Shown: positions 15,001 to 24,439 of the stretch, piece by piece
How positions within the stretch are numbered: the first letter of the stretch is position 1
How the letters are laid out: every line of letters begins with the position of its first letter
NCBI RefSeq assembly: GCF_028372415.1
Contig: NC_092878.1
Coordinates: 26,828,903 to 26,892,902, forward strand
DNA: 64,000 nt
DNA from: Notamacropus eugenii
Taxonomy: Eukaryota > Chordata > Mammalia > Diprotodontia > Macropodidae
Reading direction: 5' to 3'
The notes under the pieces: model-generated
What the model was told of the DNA's origin: nothing
Seen by the model: the letters and a program-made list of their open reading frames with translations, nothing else
Databases searched by the model: none
Made by a program: the position numbers and the translations under genes

Positions 15001-16277
15001 GAGACAGAGAGATTGCTACTGAAAATGTACAATAATTGTAAAAATAAATATTAATGATTTCTAAGATCTTTTAGATTAAATCAGAATGCCTAATTTAATG
15101 GGATCTTTGTGGGTCTTGTCTTTTACAGACTGAAGTTCTTATTCTCCAGCTCTGCTGCTTTTGCAAAATTTGAATTGACACTGACTCTTTCAGCCCATTA
15201 TCCATCTGTCCCATTATCTTTCACCATTCAGAACCTCATTGGGAACATTGCGTGAGTAAAACAAAGGGAGAAATAAGATAGTGCTCTGCTGCTAAATTTC
15301 CAGCATTTCACTTGAAAAACCCTGAAATTGATCCACTGAGGCAATGTGGAAGTGAGCTGGGAGCTTATCTAGGCACACTGCCTCATAGCAAATGGTTTCT
15401 TTGCCCACCCTTAGCTTCATTTTGAAGTGTTGCATCTTCAAAGACCTGCTATTATCTACACTGTGGTTATATATGATGCTGTCCTCAATAACTCATTTTT
15501 AGTGAGGAGCTCTTAGGCTCTTTTTAACTCCAGGGCTTAGAGTTGCATGTTTTATGTATTTTTGCCTTTAAAGATATCTGCTAGGTGAAGGCATATTTTT
15601 ATATTTCCCAACCACTCCAAATTCTTTTTTACATCCCTTTCGCTCTTTTGGACACCCCATTCTAGTGTCCTTCTTGGCTAAGCTAGACTGGTAGAATCTG
15701 AAACCTTTCCTTACTCTAATATCTCTGGTGAGGAGTCTAGTGTGGATTTGAAAAAATCCTAAACATCCATGAGGTCAGATTCCCATAAAATCTAGAGCCA
15801 ACATTTTCGGCTCTAGAAACTGAATTGTTGGCACATGCTGCAGAATCTGAGAAGTGTGTGCTAATTGTAATAGCCTGACCTCAGCTGTCTGACGGAACCA
15901 CACCTGAAAAGAGCCAGCTCACATTCCGATATGGAGTGAATCTTATCCATTCTTTAAGCTTAGCCCTAATGAACTAAGAGGTGACAGACCCCAAAATATA
16001 TACCTGCTAGAAAGTGCCAATAATTCTCCCACTGGTTAGACACTTCACTTTTACTCAATTCACTCCCCGTTTGTGACTTCTAGTGCTCCATTAAAAAATT
16101 AATCCCTTGAATTGAGAATGTGAGTTTCCAGAAAAACTGATTCTCTTTTTTGTATTTCCCAGCCAAGACAAAATTGCTGCCATTTTGTCTAATGTGCCAC
16201 TGGATAACAACTACCTGAAGACGGCGGTCAGGTGTATTTACCAAGATCTCCTCCAAGGCCCTCATCTTCATCACTAG
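1..16277 (+). CDS. KNL1: KNL1 (kinetochore scaffold 1), C-terminal 12 coding exons, 5' part outside window
   Basis: Coding exons are 1-80, 634-750, 1327-1414, 5325-5402, 5750-5789, 6231-6332, 7829-7929, 11218-11286, 11684-11793, 11972-12090, 15129-15251 and 16163-16277. Joined, they give 379 in-frame codons and a TAG stop; every junction is GT-AG and every phase matches. The protein is the end of the outer-kinetochore scaffold KNL1 (CASC5/Spc105). Residues about 1-167 are charged and heptad-like (coiled coil). Residues about 168-379 match the tandem RWD domain that, in known KNL1, docks on the MIS12 complex, next to the ZWINT-binding coiled coil. Recognition rests on my recall of human KNL1, especially the block EWSD..AVFTF, the block RWGPNYNLMN and the C-terminal YQDL. 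The BUB1/BUB3-binding MELT repeats and the PP1 site lie upstream, outside the window. I see no frameshift or internal stop, so the gene looks functional. RAD51 follows downstream in the same orientation. Confidence 0.95.
634..750 (+). CDS. KNL1: KNL1 exon B (coiled coil)
   Basis: The acceptor ..cctgcag precedes 634 and the donor AAG|gtgatt follows 750. The exon has 39 whole codons (phase 0 at both ends), from LKTFGAHL to KLVQSAK. It includes the basic, conserved segment with FAKKTKVF and HQGKAVLY. The open frame runs upstream from 598 into the intron, but the acceptor and homology set the exon start at 634. Confidence 0.93.
1327..1414 (+). CDS. KNL1: KNL1 exon C (coiled coil)
   Basis: Starts after ttgtgtgtag with DELEKLQ and ends CTGG|gtaaaa with one base of a split codon. 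The 88 bp encode a leucine-rich helix with heptad spacing, continuing the coiled coil. The acceptor polypyrimidine tract is weak, but phase and homology agree on both sides. Confidence 0.9.
2552..2660 (+). repeat. CORE-SINE/MIR-type fragment
   Basis: The tRNA-derived head pattern (..atgtagtggatagag..cttggagtcagg..) followed by ctgtgactcagg is the 5' half of the tRNA-headed CORE-SINE seen in better copies at 44306 and 53251. The copy is truncated and diverged. Confidence 0.7.
3077..3405 (-). mobile_element. L1 3' end fragment, antisense
   Basis: Starts with a T-rich stretch (reversed A tail), then a CT-rich stretch and the phrase agttctttctctggatgtgg. That phrase recurs at 3881 and at the window end and marks the reversed L1 3'UTR of this genome. 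It is 5' truncated. Confidence 0.65.
3598..4874 (-). mobile_element. Internally deleted L1 with intact ends and 12-bp TSD
   Basis: Perfect 12-bp direct repeats GCACCATTTTCT at 3598-3609 and 4863-4874 bound a 1253-bp minus-strand element. Its left part (3610 to about 4431) is the reversed L1 A tail, 3'UTR and the last part of ORF2. Its right part (about 4432-4862) is unlike that and ends with a reversed gcagagctaagatgatgg-type start, the usual beginning of a marsupial-type L1 5'UTR. Almost all of ORF1 and ORF2 is missing. It lies in a KNL1 intron, antisense to the gene. It may be an internally deleted progenitor copy, a spliced L1 transcript, or a template-switch product. Confidence 0.75.
5325..5402 (+). 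CDS. KNL1: KNL1 exon D (acidic helix)
   Basis: Acceptor tctcctttag, donor AAAG|gtaact. The 78 bp contain an acidic run and VEWDSEM, which matches the conserved EEWDSEM segment of mammalian KNL1. The single base left by exon C completes a Glu codon. A 3.9-kb intron rich in L1 insertions separates it from exon C. Confidence 0.9.
5750..5789 (+). CDS. KNL1: KNL1 micro-exon E (40 bp)
   Basis: This 40-bp exon between tctcatcag and the donor AG|gtaagc encodes ELEQLQAEEEELK plus part of an Arg codon. It is too short to stand out alone; it is supported by exact phase to both neighbours and by the glutamate-rich coiled-coil sequence typical of KNL1 here. Confidence 0.88.
6231..6332 (+). CDS. KNL1: KNL1 exon F (coiled coil end)
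   Basis: Acceptor tttgctgcag, donor TTCAG|gtaagg. The 102 bp start N-I-S-E-L-E and end C-L-E-K-F, a glutamine- and glutamate-rich helix. It closes the coiled coil just before the RWD fold and leaves two bases of a Ser codon completed by exon G. Confidence 0.9.
6880..7395 (+). mobile_element. L1 3'UTR fragment, sense
   Basis: Contains gtgaaatgagcaggaccaag and cactgtatacagtaacag, the sense version of the L1 3'UTR text seen reversed at 3990-4030. It ends near an A-rich stretch at 7370-7395. 5' truncated. Confidence 0.65.
7829..7929 (+). CDS. KNL1: KNL1 exon G (start of first RWD domain)
   Basis: The acceptor aactctag follows a long poly(T) tract; the donor is GTGG|gtaagt. It encodes YSEWEIIEWSDSQAVF.. 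and an ELTITFGEP strand, the first beta strands of the N-terminal RWD repeat. The EW.IIEWSD core is strongly conserved in vertebrate KNL1. Confidence 0.93.
8215..9050 (-). mobile_element. L1 3' end, antisense
   Basis: Begins with T-rich text and atcaacaaatttgaac, shared with the L1 copy at 45360. The right end carries the reversed L1 phrase gattgaatcagttcacag. It lies inside the 3.3-kb KNL1 intron between exons G and H. Open frames here on both strands are chance. Confidence 0.6.
9300..9700. repeat. MIR/L2-like fragments
   Basis: At 9320-9372 the phrase ttacagatgaggaaact and gacttgcccaag is the conserved CORE/L2 region. At 9462-9660 a MIR-like copy runs from ggcagtgtgtatagaatgctgg through cctcagtt to gggttattag. 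Both are old and diverged. Confidence 0.6.
10165..10400 (+). mobile_element. L1 3' fragment, sense
   Basis: Contains aatattgcaccgtaagaaat, ctgatgtagagtaaagtaag and cagaaccaggaacat, matching L1 3'UTR sequence in sense. 5' truncated, in the intron before KNL1 exon H. Confidence 0.6.
10500..11217 (+). other. KNL1 intron, nothing recognised
   Basis: AT-rich intronic sequence with no repeat I can name and no exon-like frame until the acceptor at 11217. Confidence 0.45.
11218..11286 (+). CDS. KNL1: KNL1 exon H (RWD1)
   Basis: Acceptor acttttcctag, donor CATG|gtatga. The 69 bp give DGLPFLSKACRRIIDINF.., aligning to the GFPFL...IVDVNF segment of human KNL1. SKACRR replaces a different basic stretch, so this loop is divergent. 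Phase 1 at both ends fits the neighbours. Confidence 0.9.
11684..11793 (+). CDS. KNL1: KNL1 exon I (RWD1-RWD2 link)
   Basis: Acceptor tttttgcag, donor CCTAAG|gtaaag. It encodes NKAPPSSLLVHRLIFQFIED.. then W-K-N-K-C-V-T-Q-H-H-V-P-K. The APPSSLLVH and QY/FxE motifs are KNL1 hallmarks. It ends on a codon boundary. Confidence 0.93.
11972..12090 (+). CDS. KNL1: KNL1 exon J (RWD2)
   Basis: Acceptor tgtttctccag, donor ACTGA|gtaagt. It encodes MLQEISLVVSRCKLLGEEIE.. and then RWGPNYNLMN, the most conserved block of the KNL1 C terminus, in the second RWD repeat. Confidence 0.95.
12553..13170 (-). mobile_element. L2 fragments, antisense
   Basis: On the + strand this reads as reversed L2. 12595-12790 corresponds to part of the reverse transcriptase region (minus-strand frames with LKWDIP and FSPKPTL). 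A second piece starts at the L2 tail (cattcattatggactaactg) near 12838 and runs through cttgaaggaagccagg to about 13170. Many stops and frameshifts. Confidence 0.65.
13885..14400 (-). mobile_element. L2 3' fragment, antisense
   Basis: Starts near the reversed L2 tail (gcaaggtactggggatgcag) and ends in frames reading FKALHNLAPTYL on the minus strand (about 14235-14300), a recognisable stretch near the end of the L2 ORF. Interrupted and inactive. Confidence 0.7.
14640..15000. repeat. L3/CR1-like fragment
   Basis: The order gagctctaatt..., ttccttttaagccaaattctgcctc, tctacatgacaacc and atgtccccactaaatcttgtcctcttct follows the conserved 3' region of CR1/L3 LINEs. Very old, no frame. It abuts KNL1 exon K. 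Confidence 0.5.
15129..15251 (+). CDS. KNL1: KNL1 exon K (RWD2)
   Basis: Acceptor cttttacag, donor ATTGC|gtgagt. It encodes LKFLFSSSAAFAKFEL.. followed by SAHYPSVPLSF and IQNLIGNI, the central sheet of RWD2. The 3.0-kb intron before it holds two antisense L2 fragments and an L3/CR1-like fragment. Confidence 0.94.
15252..16162 (+). other. KNL1 last intron, no element recognised
   Basis: No repeat or exon signal apart from the acceptor of exon L. The minus-strand open frame 16080-16307 is a shadow of exon L. Confidence 0.5.
16163..16277 (+). CDS. KNL1: KNL1 terminal coding exon L with stop
   Basis: Acceptor tgtatttcccag. The exon encodes AQDKIAAILSNVPLDNNYLK.. and ends YQDLLQGPHLHH before TAG at 16275-16277. 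The final residues (GPHLHH) differ from the human tail but the length matches closely. Confidence 0.94.
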
Positions 16278-17905
16278 AGCCACCACTAGAACAGCTATAA
16301 TGATCAAATTTTTTCCACCACTTGCTGTTCAGCTTTGACCCTCTTTGGTATACTAGAAGCAAATTTGATAGAGCTCTTACTGGTCATATTATTTTTATAT
16401 TTAAACGACTATAATCAGGGATCATGTGTTTACCTCTTTATTAGCCTCTTTTTCTTAGATTCATTACCAAGAGAATGGTATACTGTGCTTTTATGCTAAG
16501 GCTAAGTGGGATACCTAGGAAAAAATGTCCTTAACCTGTAGTGGAATTTTCGAGCTATGACAAGCAACCTATTGAATGTGAGAAGGAAAATCATCACAGA
16601 GAATATTGTCTTCTGCCATCGCTATATATTCTGGCTTCTGCTTGACAGCATGTTTCTAGTGTAGAAAAATTGCATTTCCCAACATAGAGACAATGCTAAA
16701 AACTATCAAACTCATTTATTTCCATTTAATCTCCAAAAGGAGAACAATGAACCCACAGTTATTAAAATAGGTCGATCTTTTTTAGAGGGACTGGCTTCTT
16801 GAATTGTCATTGTATAGTGTCTGCTGGTAGCTTCATTTGTCTTGACTATTTAAGGTGTATTCTAGTGAAAGTTCATCTTCACTTAGGATTGTGTAGATAT
16901 TACTTAAATGACACAGTAATCCATAGAGTGGTGCCCTTCTTTCAGCCTAGGCTGTTAGCCTTTTTCCATTCTTCTAGAGATCACGTCATGACAACATGAT
17001 CATCCTTTTGATAAATCACCTTTGCTCTTCATTTGACTACACATCACATCCACAACCTCTACTCAATTCTGGGACAGGTGGTCATGACAAAAGTCCAAGC
17101 TCTGTGCCACCAATCTGATCTTCCCTTGTAAAATGAATTGCACTGGATTATGAGGTGTGCAAATTTAGGTTCAAAGCTGAATTACTCCTTTTCTATCCAT
17201 GCCTTTACTGAAATACTTAGTGTTCTTTTAAATGATTTCTTTTCATTGTTAAGAAGAAACTAATTAACATTACATTTTGTTTTTACTATCATCCCTTAGC
17301 ATTGAGGTTTTGCTTTTAAGACCAGGTTAAAGTCTTGCATATTCCATGTGTAATCTTCATTTGATTATTTTTTAGTCATAAAACAAAGGTTAATTTAAAA
17401 GGCTAAGTGGTTTTCTCTCTGCAGAAATCAGAATTCATCTTTTAAAATTTTATACAAAAACACAAAACTCATTTTCCATAAATATCACCATTCAAGTTCA
17501 CTTTATGGGTTCCTTAGAAAACTACTCTAACATCATCCACAGTATTATCTTGCTATATGTTATCACTACCTGTTCCATGAGTCTCAAATTTTTTTTGGGG
17601 GGGGGGGTAATTTCTGTAGCCCTAAAAAGTAGGGTTCTGTGTTTTGTATGATAGTAATCGCTTATGAACAGCTTTAAAGGAGGAATGAATTGTGTTATGG
17701 TGATAGCCTCAGCTTTCCAAAACATATTTCTTTTTTGTTTCAGTATATTTATAAAAACTTAACTTTTCTGCACTTGTATGTGTTGAAAGCTTTGGCTGTT
17801 TTTATGTAATTATTTGGTATGTTTTTCTTCAATGATTGGAATAATTTTGTACCATTAAAAGACTGGTTGAAAGTATTCAGTAGTAAATAAATAATATCTC
17901 TACAT
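16278..17905 (+). other. KNL1: KNL1 3'UTR (predicted)
   Basis: About 1.6 kb of AT-rich, largely repeat-free sequence follows the stop. Candidate poly(A) signals are ATTAAA at 17854-17859 and AATAAA at 17886-17891, so the transcript end is placed near 17905. It contains a poly(G) run near 17598-17607. The end position is inference; no cleavage site can be proved from sequence. Confidence 0.6.
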
Positions 17906-18214
17906 GATGAGACTTCTGAGGAGTCCTTTGAAAATAAGTTAAAGAAAGCAAAGGGTCATGTAGAAATACTTAACTTGGAGCTAAGCCAAGATTATAGCTA
18001 GCAGTCGTCACAGGGAAACAAAGCTGTTTCAAGATACTAAGAGAAAACTATTCCTGTAATTCAAGGAACATCATTTTTCTGAGCTGAAATTAGGATTTGA
18101 GAAGGAAAGTCTCAGGAGCTAACTCATTCCCAGTGTTTTGAGCAAAAACTGCTCCAATTTAGACAAATTATTTTTGCTAGTTTATTGCCAATCTCATATT
18201 TATTCCTCAAAATT

Positions 18215-18560
18215 CACAAGTAAATGGATGTTTATTGGCCATCTATCAAATATACAGGCCTGTGCTACATATAAGGCATAAGTTCAGAAGAGGAAGGTCG
18301 CTCCTCTCCGTGAGTTTATACTGTAGTCAAGGAAACAATGTACATTTAATTCAGACATGGTTAAGTACTAGTTTGTGTGTAAAGACAATAAATACAATAG
18401 GAATTTAAAAATGGAAGACATCAGTATACCCTGAAGAAATGAGAAACTTAAGCTAGGAGATAGAAGTTGGTCAGGGAAGACATTTTGAAAGGAAAGAAGG
18501 GATAGCAGTTTGAATAAAGGCATGCGGATGAGAGTAAGAAGCACTCTAAGACCATTATAG
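18215..18560 (-). mobile_element. L2 3' fragment, antisense
   Basis: Reversed L2 tail text (gatgtttattggccatctat..cctgtgctacatataagg) followed by gtcaaggaaacaatgtac and ttaagctaggagatagaag, in the same order as other antisense L2 copies here. Lies just downstream of KNL1. Confidence 0.6.
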
Positions 18561-18751
18561 TGACGATAAAGATTAAACAACTATTAGCACAAAATAATTC
18601 CAGTAACACAAAATAAATCTTAAATCACCTTGTCGATGGGCTGGTTGGTTTGTCCATGGTAACCAGCATTCCCATTTAATTTGAATTGGAGCCAAGAATG
18701 CTTTAGTTGGTGGCAAGGTGCCATAAGTGCCTAGGATTCTAACTCCACAAG

Positions 18752-18862
18752 TATGGCCCTTTGACTGAATCCAAACTTCACAGAACAAATACCAGGATTT
18801 GGCTGCATTTGAGGATCTAGAGTGACACATGTAGCCTCGAGGCTGCAGGTTCCCCAGCCCTG
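18752..18862. mobile_element. Half of a hAT-type mini-transposon (MITE)
   Basis: The segment tatggccctttgactgaatc to the terminal ctgcaggttccccagccctg matches one arm of the palindromic hAT-type element also present at 60955. The right terminal inverted repeat (reads CAGGGCTGGGGAACCTGCAG on the minus strand) is intact; the left arm is missing or unrecognisable. Confidence 0.6.
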
Positions 18863-20192
18863 CAGGAGGAGACTTTTTGGTAGTTTGGTACTATATACAC
18901 TGACCCATTCTTCCTATATGAATATCTTTTATTTTTCAGACTTAGCCCCTATTTTGCTTTTCTTGCAAATAAAATTAGACCCTGTAAATGAATCTAGCAT
19001 TAAATGTACAATCACAAAATTTCAAAGTTGGAAAAGACTTTATAGAAATGGGACAGAATTGACAAGCAAGACCTAGAAATAAATACAATAGCTCTGTGAG
19101 AAACCTAAGATCACAAGCTAATGGAAGAAAGAATCCCTTTTCATCAGGAACTGTTGGGAAAACTAGAAAACAGTTTCACTTAAAGCAGACCTGCACTACA
19201 CACTTTTTGTTGTCCTTCGTTCTCGAAGAGGACCAGAATGACATCACTGTGATAAAGTGAAGTTCCAGTGTGTACGGATGTGGCTGATCAGACCAAGACG
19301 AGTTCGGAATGCTCTACTACAGATTTGGCACAGATATTCCGTGTGAACATTTGGGGTGGTTACTCCAAATTTGTGCATTTCTTTGTGCTGTTTCAATTCT
19401 GCTTTGCTCATAGAGCACAGGAGCCTTTCTGAGGTAGGCACACCATGCTGAGCAGTCCTGTGCCAGTGTCTCCCATGTCATACAATCAAATCCAAAGTTC
19501 TTGAGAAAGACCTTGAGAGTGTCCTTGTATCACTTCTGGTGGCCACCATGTGATCGCCTGCCCTACGTGAGTTCTCCATAAAATAGTCTTTTTGGCAAGC
19601 ATACATTTTGCATTCAAACAATGTGGCCAGCCCATCAGAGTTGCGCTCTCTAAAGCATAGTTTGAATGCTTGGCAGTTTGGTTCAAGCAAGGACCTCAAT
19701 GTCTGTTACCTTATCCTGCTAGGTGATCCTCAGAATCTAAGACAGTTAAAATGGAAGTGATTCAGTTTCCTGGCATGGCGCTGGTAGATTGTCCATGTTT
19801 CACAGGCATATAACAATGAGGTCACCACAACGGCTCTGTAGACCTTCAGTTTGGTAGTCAGTCTAATACCTCTTCTCTCCCAAACTTTTCTTTGGAGCCT
19901 CCCAAACACTGAGCTAGTTCTGGCAATGCATGCATCAACCTCATTGTCAGTGTGTGCATCCCTGGAAAGCACACTACCAAGGTAAGTGATTTATCCACAG
20001 CATTCAAAACTTCTCCATTTGTTGTAACCAATGATTCCATGTATGGATGGTGTGGTAGTGGCTAATGGAACACCTGTGTTTTCTTGGTGTTAATTATTAG
20101 GCCAGGCTAATTTTGAATAATTAGCACAGGTTAATTTTGAACTGATCCATACTTTGTTGCATCCTAGCTTCAGAGGCTGCATTGAGTACACG

Positions 20193-20204
20193 ATCATCAG
20201 TAAA
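20193..20204 (-). other. Reverse transcriptase catalytic motif, FTDD variant
   Basis: Read on the minus strand these four codons give F-T-D-D in the context EFLFTDDRVL. Relatives normally have FADD followed by Cys. The two metal-binding Asp remain; Ala to Thr is a change in this dead copy. Confidence 0.7.
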
Positions 20205-21361
20205 CAGAAACTCATGCACCAGCACTCCCTACACTTTGGTCTTGGCTCACAGCCTTTCTAATTGAATAACTTGCCATCAGTATGGTAGTTGACCTTAATG
20301 CTGTGTACATCCTCATTGAAAGCAGTTGACAACATGACTGAAAACATCTTGCTAAAAAGCATGGGAGGAAGCACACATCCTGTTTCACTCCATTGGTGAC
20401 TGGGAAGGCACGAGAGCATTGTCCACTATCCAGAACCCGGGCAAACATGCCATCATGAAATTGACATACAATACTGATGAACTTCTCTGGGCAACCAAAT
20501 TTTGACATAATTTTCCATAAGCCCTCACAACTAACAGTGTCAAAGACCTTGGTCAGATCTACAAAAGTTGTGTACAGACCTCTCTTCTGCTCCTGGCATT
20601 TCTCCTGGAGTTGTCAGGCAGCAAACACCATATCTACTGTTCCTTGGCCCTTTCTGAAGCCACACTGGCTCCCAGGTAGATGACCATCTTCCAGGTGAAG
20701 GATCAGCCTATTAAGGAGGACTCTAGCAAGAAACTTGCCAGCAATGGCTAAGAGACACCCCGCGCCCTCCCTCCCCCCACTGTGATTGTCGCAGGACAAT
20801 TTATTCCCTTTACCTTTATAGAGATGGGCAGTAGAGGCATCCTTGAACTCCTGGGGGACAATCTCCTCTTACCATATAACCTGGAAAATTTCAGTAAGCT
20901 TTTGTATGAGCATTGGTCCCCCTACCTTGTAAATCTCAGCTGGAATAGAATCAGCACCAGGTGCTTTGCCACATGAAAGGAGCCTAATGGCCCTCAAAAC
21001 CTCTTCTTCAGTTGGAAGTTCAGCTAAGGAGGGGTTGACTTCAACCTGAGGTAAATGGTCAATGGCCTCAGCATTGATTGATGATGGTCTGTTGAGAACA
21101 CTATGGAAGTGTTCAGTCCATCTCTCTAGGATCATGTCCTTATCGCTAATCAATGTGGCTCCATCAGCACTGAGTAATTGTGATGTATCATAGGTTTTTG
21201 GTCCATAAATAGCTTTCAGCAATCCAAAGTGCTCTGGATTGTTACTATCAGCATAAAACTGAATTTCATCTGCCTTCTTACTGAGCCAGGAATCCTGCAT
21301 CTCTCTAAGCTTTACTTGGACTTTACTTTTGATGGAATTAAATGCTGCCTTCTTAGAAATG

Positions 21362-23116
21362 AATGGATGAACTACACACACATACACATAAATAGAGAGT
21401 ACAGGGTGTGTTATATCAGAAGAGATGATATCCACATACACACACAAAAAAAATATATAAAAATTAAGGGGTGGAGGAGGAAAATTCCGGGAAGAGAAAG
21501 TAAAATCTTATTCAATGGAGGAGATGGGGGGGGGGGGGGGAATAAAGCCACTCTCCCCACATGCGGCTGAAGGAGGGAATAACATGCTCACTAAATTTGA
21601 TATGAAAATTTATATACACCACAGGAAAGTAGGAGAGGAGGCAACAAGCAGAGCAAGGGGAATGTTAGAAGGGAGGGCAAATGGGAGAAGGAAGTCACTA
21701 GAAATAAACACTTTTGAGAAGGGACAAGGTCAATTGTAAGGGGGAAAAATAAGGGAGGATAGGGTAGGTCAGAGGGCAATATAATTAGTATTACACAACA
21801 TGATTACTATGGAAGTCTTTTGCAAAACAACACATATTTAGTCTGTACTGAATTGCTTCCCTTCTTAGTGGGGCTGAGGAGGGAGAGAAGTTGGAACTCA
21901 AAGTAGTAGAAACGAATGTTGAGAATTTTTATTGCATATAATTGGGAAATAAGAACTATAGGGATAGGAGTATGGAAATTCATCTTGCCCTGCAAGAAAA
22001 GAGAGAAGATGGGGATAGGAGAGGGGTGGGGTGTGATGGAGGGGAGGGTACATTGAGGGAAGGAGTAATCAGAATGCAAGATATTAGGAAGCAGGGGAAG
22101 GGGAGTGATGGGGAGAAAAATTGGTCATGTTACAAAGTGAGGTAAAAGCAATTGGTATTAAAACAATAGACTGAATTAATTACTGAGAATAAATCAATGA
22201 CATCTTTAGTTTGGAGAAAAGAATTTCAGTCTAAATTTCCAAGAGGAAGGTAACCTTGGATAAAATTTGGCATTGATGGAAAAGTTAAGGTTTTAATGGT
22301 AAATTAGATTTTATGATTGCCATTTAATCAGGAACTAGAACATGTATAGAAAGACATGTAAGCCACTTAAGACTTCCCTCAAAAGATGTTCCTTAGCCAA
22401 AGTGAAACTATAATCATATTTGAAACCTGGTTATTGGAACTTGCCATTTTTAGATGCTATGGGACTATTAAGTGACTGTTCTTCTGAGTCTAACTCCAGG
22501 TATGGGAAGCAAGAAAGGCAATCTGAACCTCCAATACACGATGCCAGTATAAACTGTAGAAGTGATCTCAAGGGAAGGGTGGGAGAGCAGCTGTTCAGCA
22601 TGGGCTGAGGTGGGATTCTCCTGACTCAATTTCCCCACTGACACCTGGCAGACCTTAAGCCTGACTGAATGCAAGTGGACAATCTACTCCTGCCTGGAAC
22701 TGACATGAAGTTGGGGAGATATTGTTTCCCTGCAATGTCCCTACTCTTGGTGGCAACTTCCTATAGTCAAAAAGTTTGTAAGCTTAATACCAGATCTATT
22801 CAATTATAGATTATTGGTAGGGGAACATCTGAGGTTAAGTCTAAAATTAAGCTATTAGGCATAGGACTTTAGACCAACAACATTAAGTTAGGGTCCTTTA
22901 ATTCTTAGTAATACTGTGGAGACAATTAGGTCAAGAGCTTGTGAAGTTAGCAACATAAATATTATCTGTGTCTCAGTTGGTTTATGTTTTAAAAAAAAAA
23001 ATTTTGTGGTCCATATTGTAAATGCTTTAAAAAGATGTATCACCTGACCAAAAGTTTGAATTGCTTTATCTGTTATAAACTGTGTTAAAAATAAAATTTA
23101 AAAAATGGATGAACTA
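21362..23116 (+). mobile_element. Retroelement insertion inside the RTE, 13-bp TSD
   Basis: The direct repeat AATGGATGAACTA occurs at 21362-21374 and 23104-23116. Between them 1.73 kb has no relation to the RTE and ends in an A-rich tail (taaaaataaaatttaaa), so it integrated 3' end right, + strand, by target-primed reverse transcription. The left part is purine-rich with a G15 run near 21527-21541. No coding frame is recognisable. It is probably a 5'-truncated L1 or a non-autonomous relative; the family is not identified. The RTE reading frame resumes exactly after the repeat. Confidence 0.85.
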
Positions 23117-24439
23117 TCCTGTTGGTAAGTCCTGTGGAGTTCTTGTTTTTCTTTAGCAGCTTCTGGATTTCTCCATCATTTTCATCAAACCAGTCTTGGT
23201 GTTTGCAAGTGTTCTGACCCAGATGAGCAAATGCAGTGCTGTACACCAAATCTCTGAAAGCTACCCACTCCTTTTCTATTCCATTGTTGCCAACTATGTG
23301 TTGGCTCAACTTTCCCTCCAAGTTAGCAACAAACTTCATGCTCAGAGAAGAGCTCTAATTTATTGACATTAATTCTTCTGGTAATCATTTTGCCTTGGGG
23401 ATAGCACTTTTGATGAATATGAATATTCAGCTTGGAAAGGATAAGTCTATGATCAGTCCAGCACTCTGCACCACACATTACCTTTGTCACTCTCACATCT
23501 TGTCTGTCTGTTCTTACAATCACATAATCTATTAGATGCCAATGTTTGCGCGAGGGTGCATCCATGAAGTTTTATTGCATTTAGGTAAACAGAAAACGAT
23601 GTTGGTGATGAGAAGGTCATGTAATGCACAAGTCTTCAGCAGTAAATGACCATTGCTGTTGCTTTTTCCAACTCCATTCCTCCCTAGGACTCCCTTCCAA
23701 ATCTGGTAGTCTGAGCCTGCTCTAGCATTAAAGTCACCCAGAATTGCTTGTCTTCTTTTGGCGTATTGATGATAAGAGTGTCTAGGTCTTCGTAAAATTT
23801 TTCTTTGACCTCATCAGGGTTCATCATGAGGGGAACACAGGCATTGATGATGGTGGCGTGGTGTTTTCCTGCAAGTGGGAATCGCATTGTCATGAGTCTG
23901 TCATTCACTCCTTTTGGCAGGCATACCAGCTTGCTGACTAGATTAGTTCTGATTGCAAAATCTGCGCCAGCTTCATGGCACTCCCCTTCACTGCGGCCAC
24001 TCCAGAAAAATGCATATCCAGCTCCAACTTCAGTAAGCTGGCCTTCATTTGCCAACCTTGCTTCACTCAGGGCTGCTATTTGGATGCGATACCTGTTGAG
24101 TTCTCTTGCAACAAGAGCAGTTCGTCTTTCAGGTCTACTGGATTTTGTGTTGTCTATAAGTGTGCACACGTTCCATGTGCCAATGGTGAGTGGAATCATC
24201 TTTGCAGATTATTTTGTACATTTTGTACATTTCTTTTTGTTTCAACTGCAGAGTGGGATTCCCTGCCTGCCTGCGGTAATCAGACCAGGGTCTGGTAAGC
24301 AGACAATTTTTAGACAATAAAACTAGAAAAGTTTCACTAAAAAAAGACCAGCATTGTACACTAAATATCGTTGTCATGTCATTAATTAAGAGAACTATAG
24401 CTAGGGGTAAAATTAATAAGTTATAAAGATAAGGAGAAA

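Larger units (their letters stand above)
19159..24361 (-). mobile_element. Near full-length RTE-type LINE, split by a later insertion
   Basis: Minus-strand decayed frames appear in LINE order: APE endonuclease (24199-23684, starting M-I-P-L-T-I-G-T-W-N-V, with S-E-A-R and WSGR; continued by a WTDHRL block at 23565-23323), linker (23339-23117 then 21361-20980), reverse transcriptase (20980-20160, with CGFRKGQGT and PVTNGVKQ), then KVYRAVV.LLYACETWT (about 19860) and a C-terminal CxxC..HxxxH zinc finger (19310-19260). Removing the insertion at 21375-23116 leaves about 3.37 kb, the normal RTE length. Flanks 19159-19203 and 24318-24361 are imperfect copies of each other (AAACTAGAAAA..GTTTCACT), a possible long target duplication. 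Stops and frameshifts make it dead. The RTE clade is my best assignment from memory; another APE-type LINE clade is possible. Confidence 0.85.

Noticed and set aside
23684-24199. 171-aa minus-strand frame with endonuclease similarity as a host gene
   Set aside because: It is the APE endonuclease part of the RTE LINE, followed in order by its other decayed domains.
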